From Hyphomicrobiales bacterium (GTDB taxonomy: Bacteria > Pseudomonadota > Alphaproteobacteria > Rhizobiales > Aestuariivirgaceae): a stretch of 7,165 nucleotides of DNA. The first letter of the stretch is position 1. Every line of letters begins with the position of its first letter. The translations under genes were made by a program, and so were the position numbers. The notes below the pieces were generated by a model. It was not told where the DNA came from. It saw only the letters and a program-made list of their open reading frames with translations, and did not search any database. Positions 6,813 to 7,165 of this stretch are shown here, in pieces. The DNA lies in NCBI GenBank assembly GCA_027067085.1, contig JAMOMM010000450.1, positions 1-7,165 on the forward strand. The letters are read 5' to 3'.

Positions 6813-6831
6813 AATCTTATTTGGATTTTAA
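6809..6831. terminator. A/T-rich inverted repeat between convergent genes, possible weak bidirectional terminator
   Basis: TTAAAATC (6809-6816) and GATTTTAA (6824-6831) form a perfect 8-bp inverted repeat around a 7-nt loop. It overlaps the stop codons of both the MarR gene and the convergent glpD. Only one G-C pair is present and no long T tract follows, so it is a poor intrinsic terminator by usual standards. Position is the main argument for a role in ending both transcripts. Confidence 0.3.
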
Positions 6832-7165
6832 ATACTTTGCCAAATTATCTATTTCTTGTTTGGTCATAAACAGACCCAATTTTGAGCGCCGCCAAATAAT
6901 ATCTTCAACCGTAGTTGCCCATTCTTTCTCAATCAAATAATCAACTTCACGTTGATATAAGTCCGCCCCAAAACACTGACCCATGTCGTTGATTGATTGG
7001 CAATGCGTCAGCACATCTGGCGTACGTGTACCATAGGCCTTTACCATACGTAGTAATGTTGAGTTTTCTAAAAATGGATAATTATCGGCATATGTCTGCA
7101 CGAGGTTTTGCAAACCAAGCGGATCAAAATCACCACCTGGTAAGGGCGCGGTGTGAGTCCATTGT
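6817..7165 (-). CDS. glpD: Glycerol-3-phosphate dehydrogenase (FAD-dependent, aerobic), C-terminal fragment (5' end outside window)
   Basis: The minus-strand frame is open from the right edge to a TAA at 6817-6819, giving the last 115 residues. It begins QWTHTAPLPGGDFDPLGLQ, the characteristic APLPGGDF segment of GlpD. LLRMVKAYGTRTPDVL, then FGADLYQREVDYLIEKEW and VEDIIWRRSKLGLFMT follow; these are the conserved C-terminal helical-domain motifs of the family. GlpD oxidises sn-glycerol 3-phosphate to dihydroxyacetone phosphate at the inner face of the cytoplasmic membrane and delivers electrons to the quinone pool. The FAD-binding N-terminal domain lies beyond the window, so integrity of the whole gene cannot be judged. 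A TTG at 7111-7113 in this frame is an internal leucine codon, not a start. The gene is convergent with the MarR gene, with only 4 nt between the two stops. Confidence 0.9.
   Translation of the reverse strand, partial: QWTHTAPLPGGDFDPLGLQNLVQTYADNYPFLENSTLLRMVKAYGTRTPDVLTHCQSINDMGQCFGADLYQREVDYLIEKEWATTVEDIIWRRSKLGLFMTKQEIDNLAKYLKSK

Overview
The window reads as a chromosomal housekeeping segment from an alphaproteobacterium, most likely close to the Hyphomicrobiales (Rhizobiales). Three things suggest this: the gene order trpF-trpB-trpA-accD-folC preceded by pyrF; an AccD that opens with the rhizobial-type N-terminus (MNWI..VRP..) and has lost its zinc-ribbon cysteines; and TrpA and TrpB sequences of rhizobial flavour. 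Base composition looks moderate by eye, roughly half GC, with many A/T-ending codons. That is low for soil rhizobia and would fit a marine or low-GC lineage. The exact genus cannot be read from this sequence.

Layout. Bases 2-157 hold the last 51 codons of an ornithine cyclodeaminase/mu-crystallin family gene. A gap of about 106 bp (158-263) carries a hairpin-forming inverted repeat and a weak promoter candidate. A tightly packed plus-strand cluster follows: pyrF (264-962), trpF (965-1615, GTG start, 2-nt gap), trpB (1649-2896), trpA (2893-3744, ATGA overlap with trpB), accD (3765-4775) and folC (4778-6109, 2-nt gap). Next comes a plus-strand MarR-type regulator (6174-6812) with an unusual C-terminal cysteine cluster. 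Last is the C-terminal part of glpD (6817-7165, minus strand), convergent with the regulator and separated from it by 4 nt.

Function. PyrF makes UMP. TrpF, TrpB and TrpA carry out the last three steps from phosphoribosylanthranilate to tryptophan. AccD is the carboxyltransferase beta subunit that makes malonyl-CoA, and FolC polyglutamylates folates. The spacings suggest one transcript from pyrF (or trpF) through folC. All six enzymes look intact, with catalytic motifs present.

No mobile element, CRISPR array, tRNA, rRNA, prophage or defence system was seen, and no stretch over 300 bp lacks a gene. I do not see a dramatic new system. The points most worth a second look are the cysteine-rich tail of the MarR protein, its ambiguous start around an A-rich slippery tract, the inverted repeat before pyrF, and the metal-site loss and long acidic tail in AccD.
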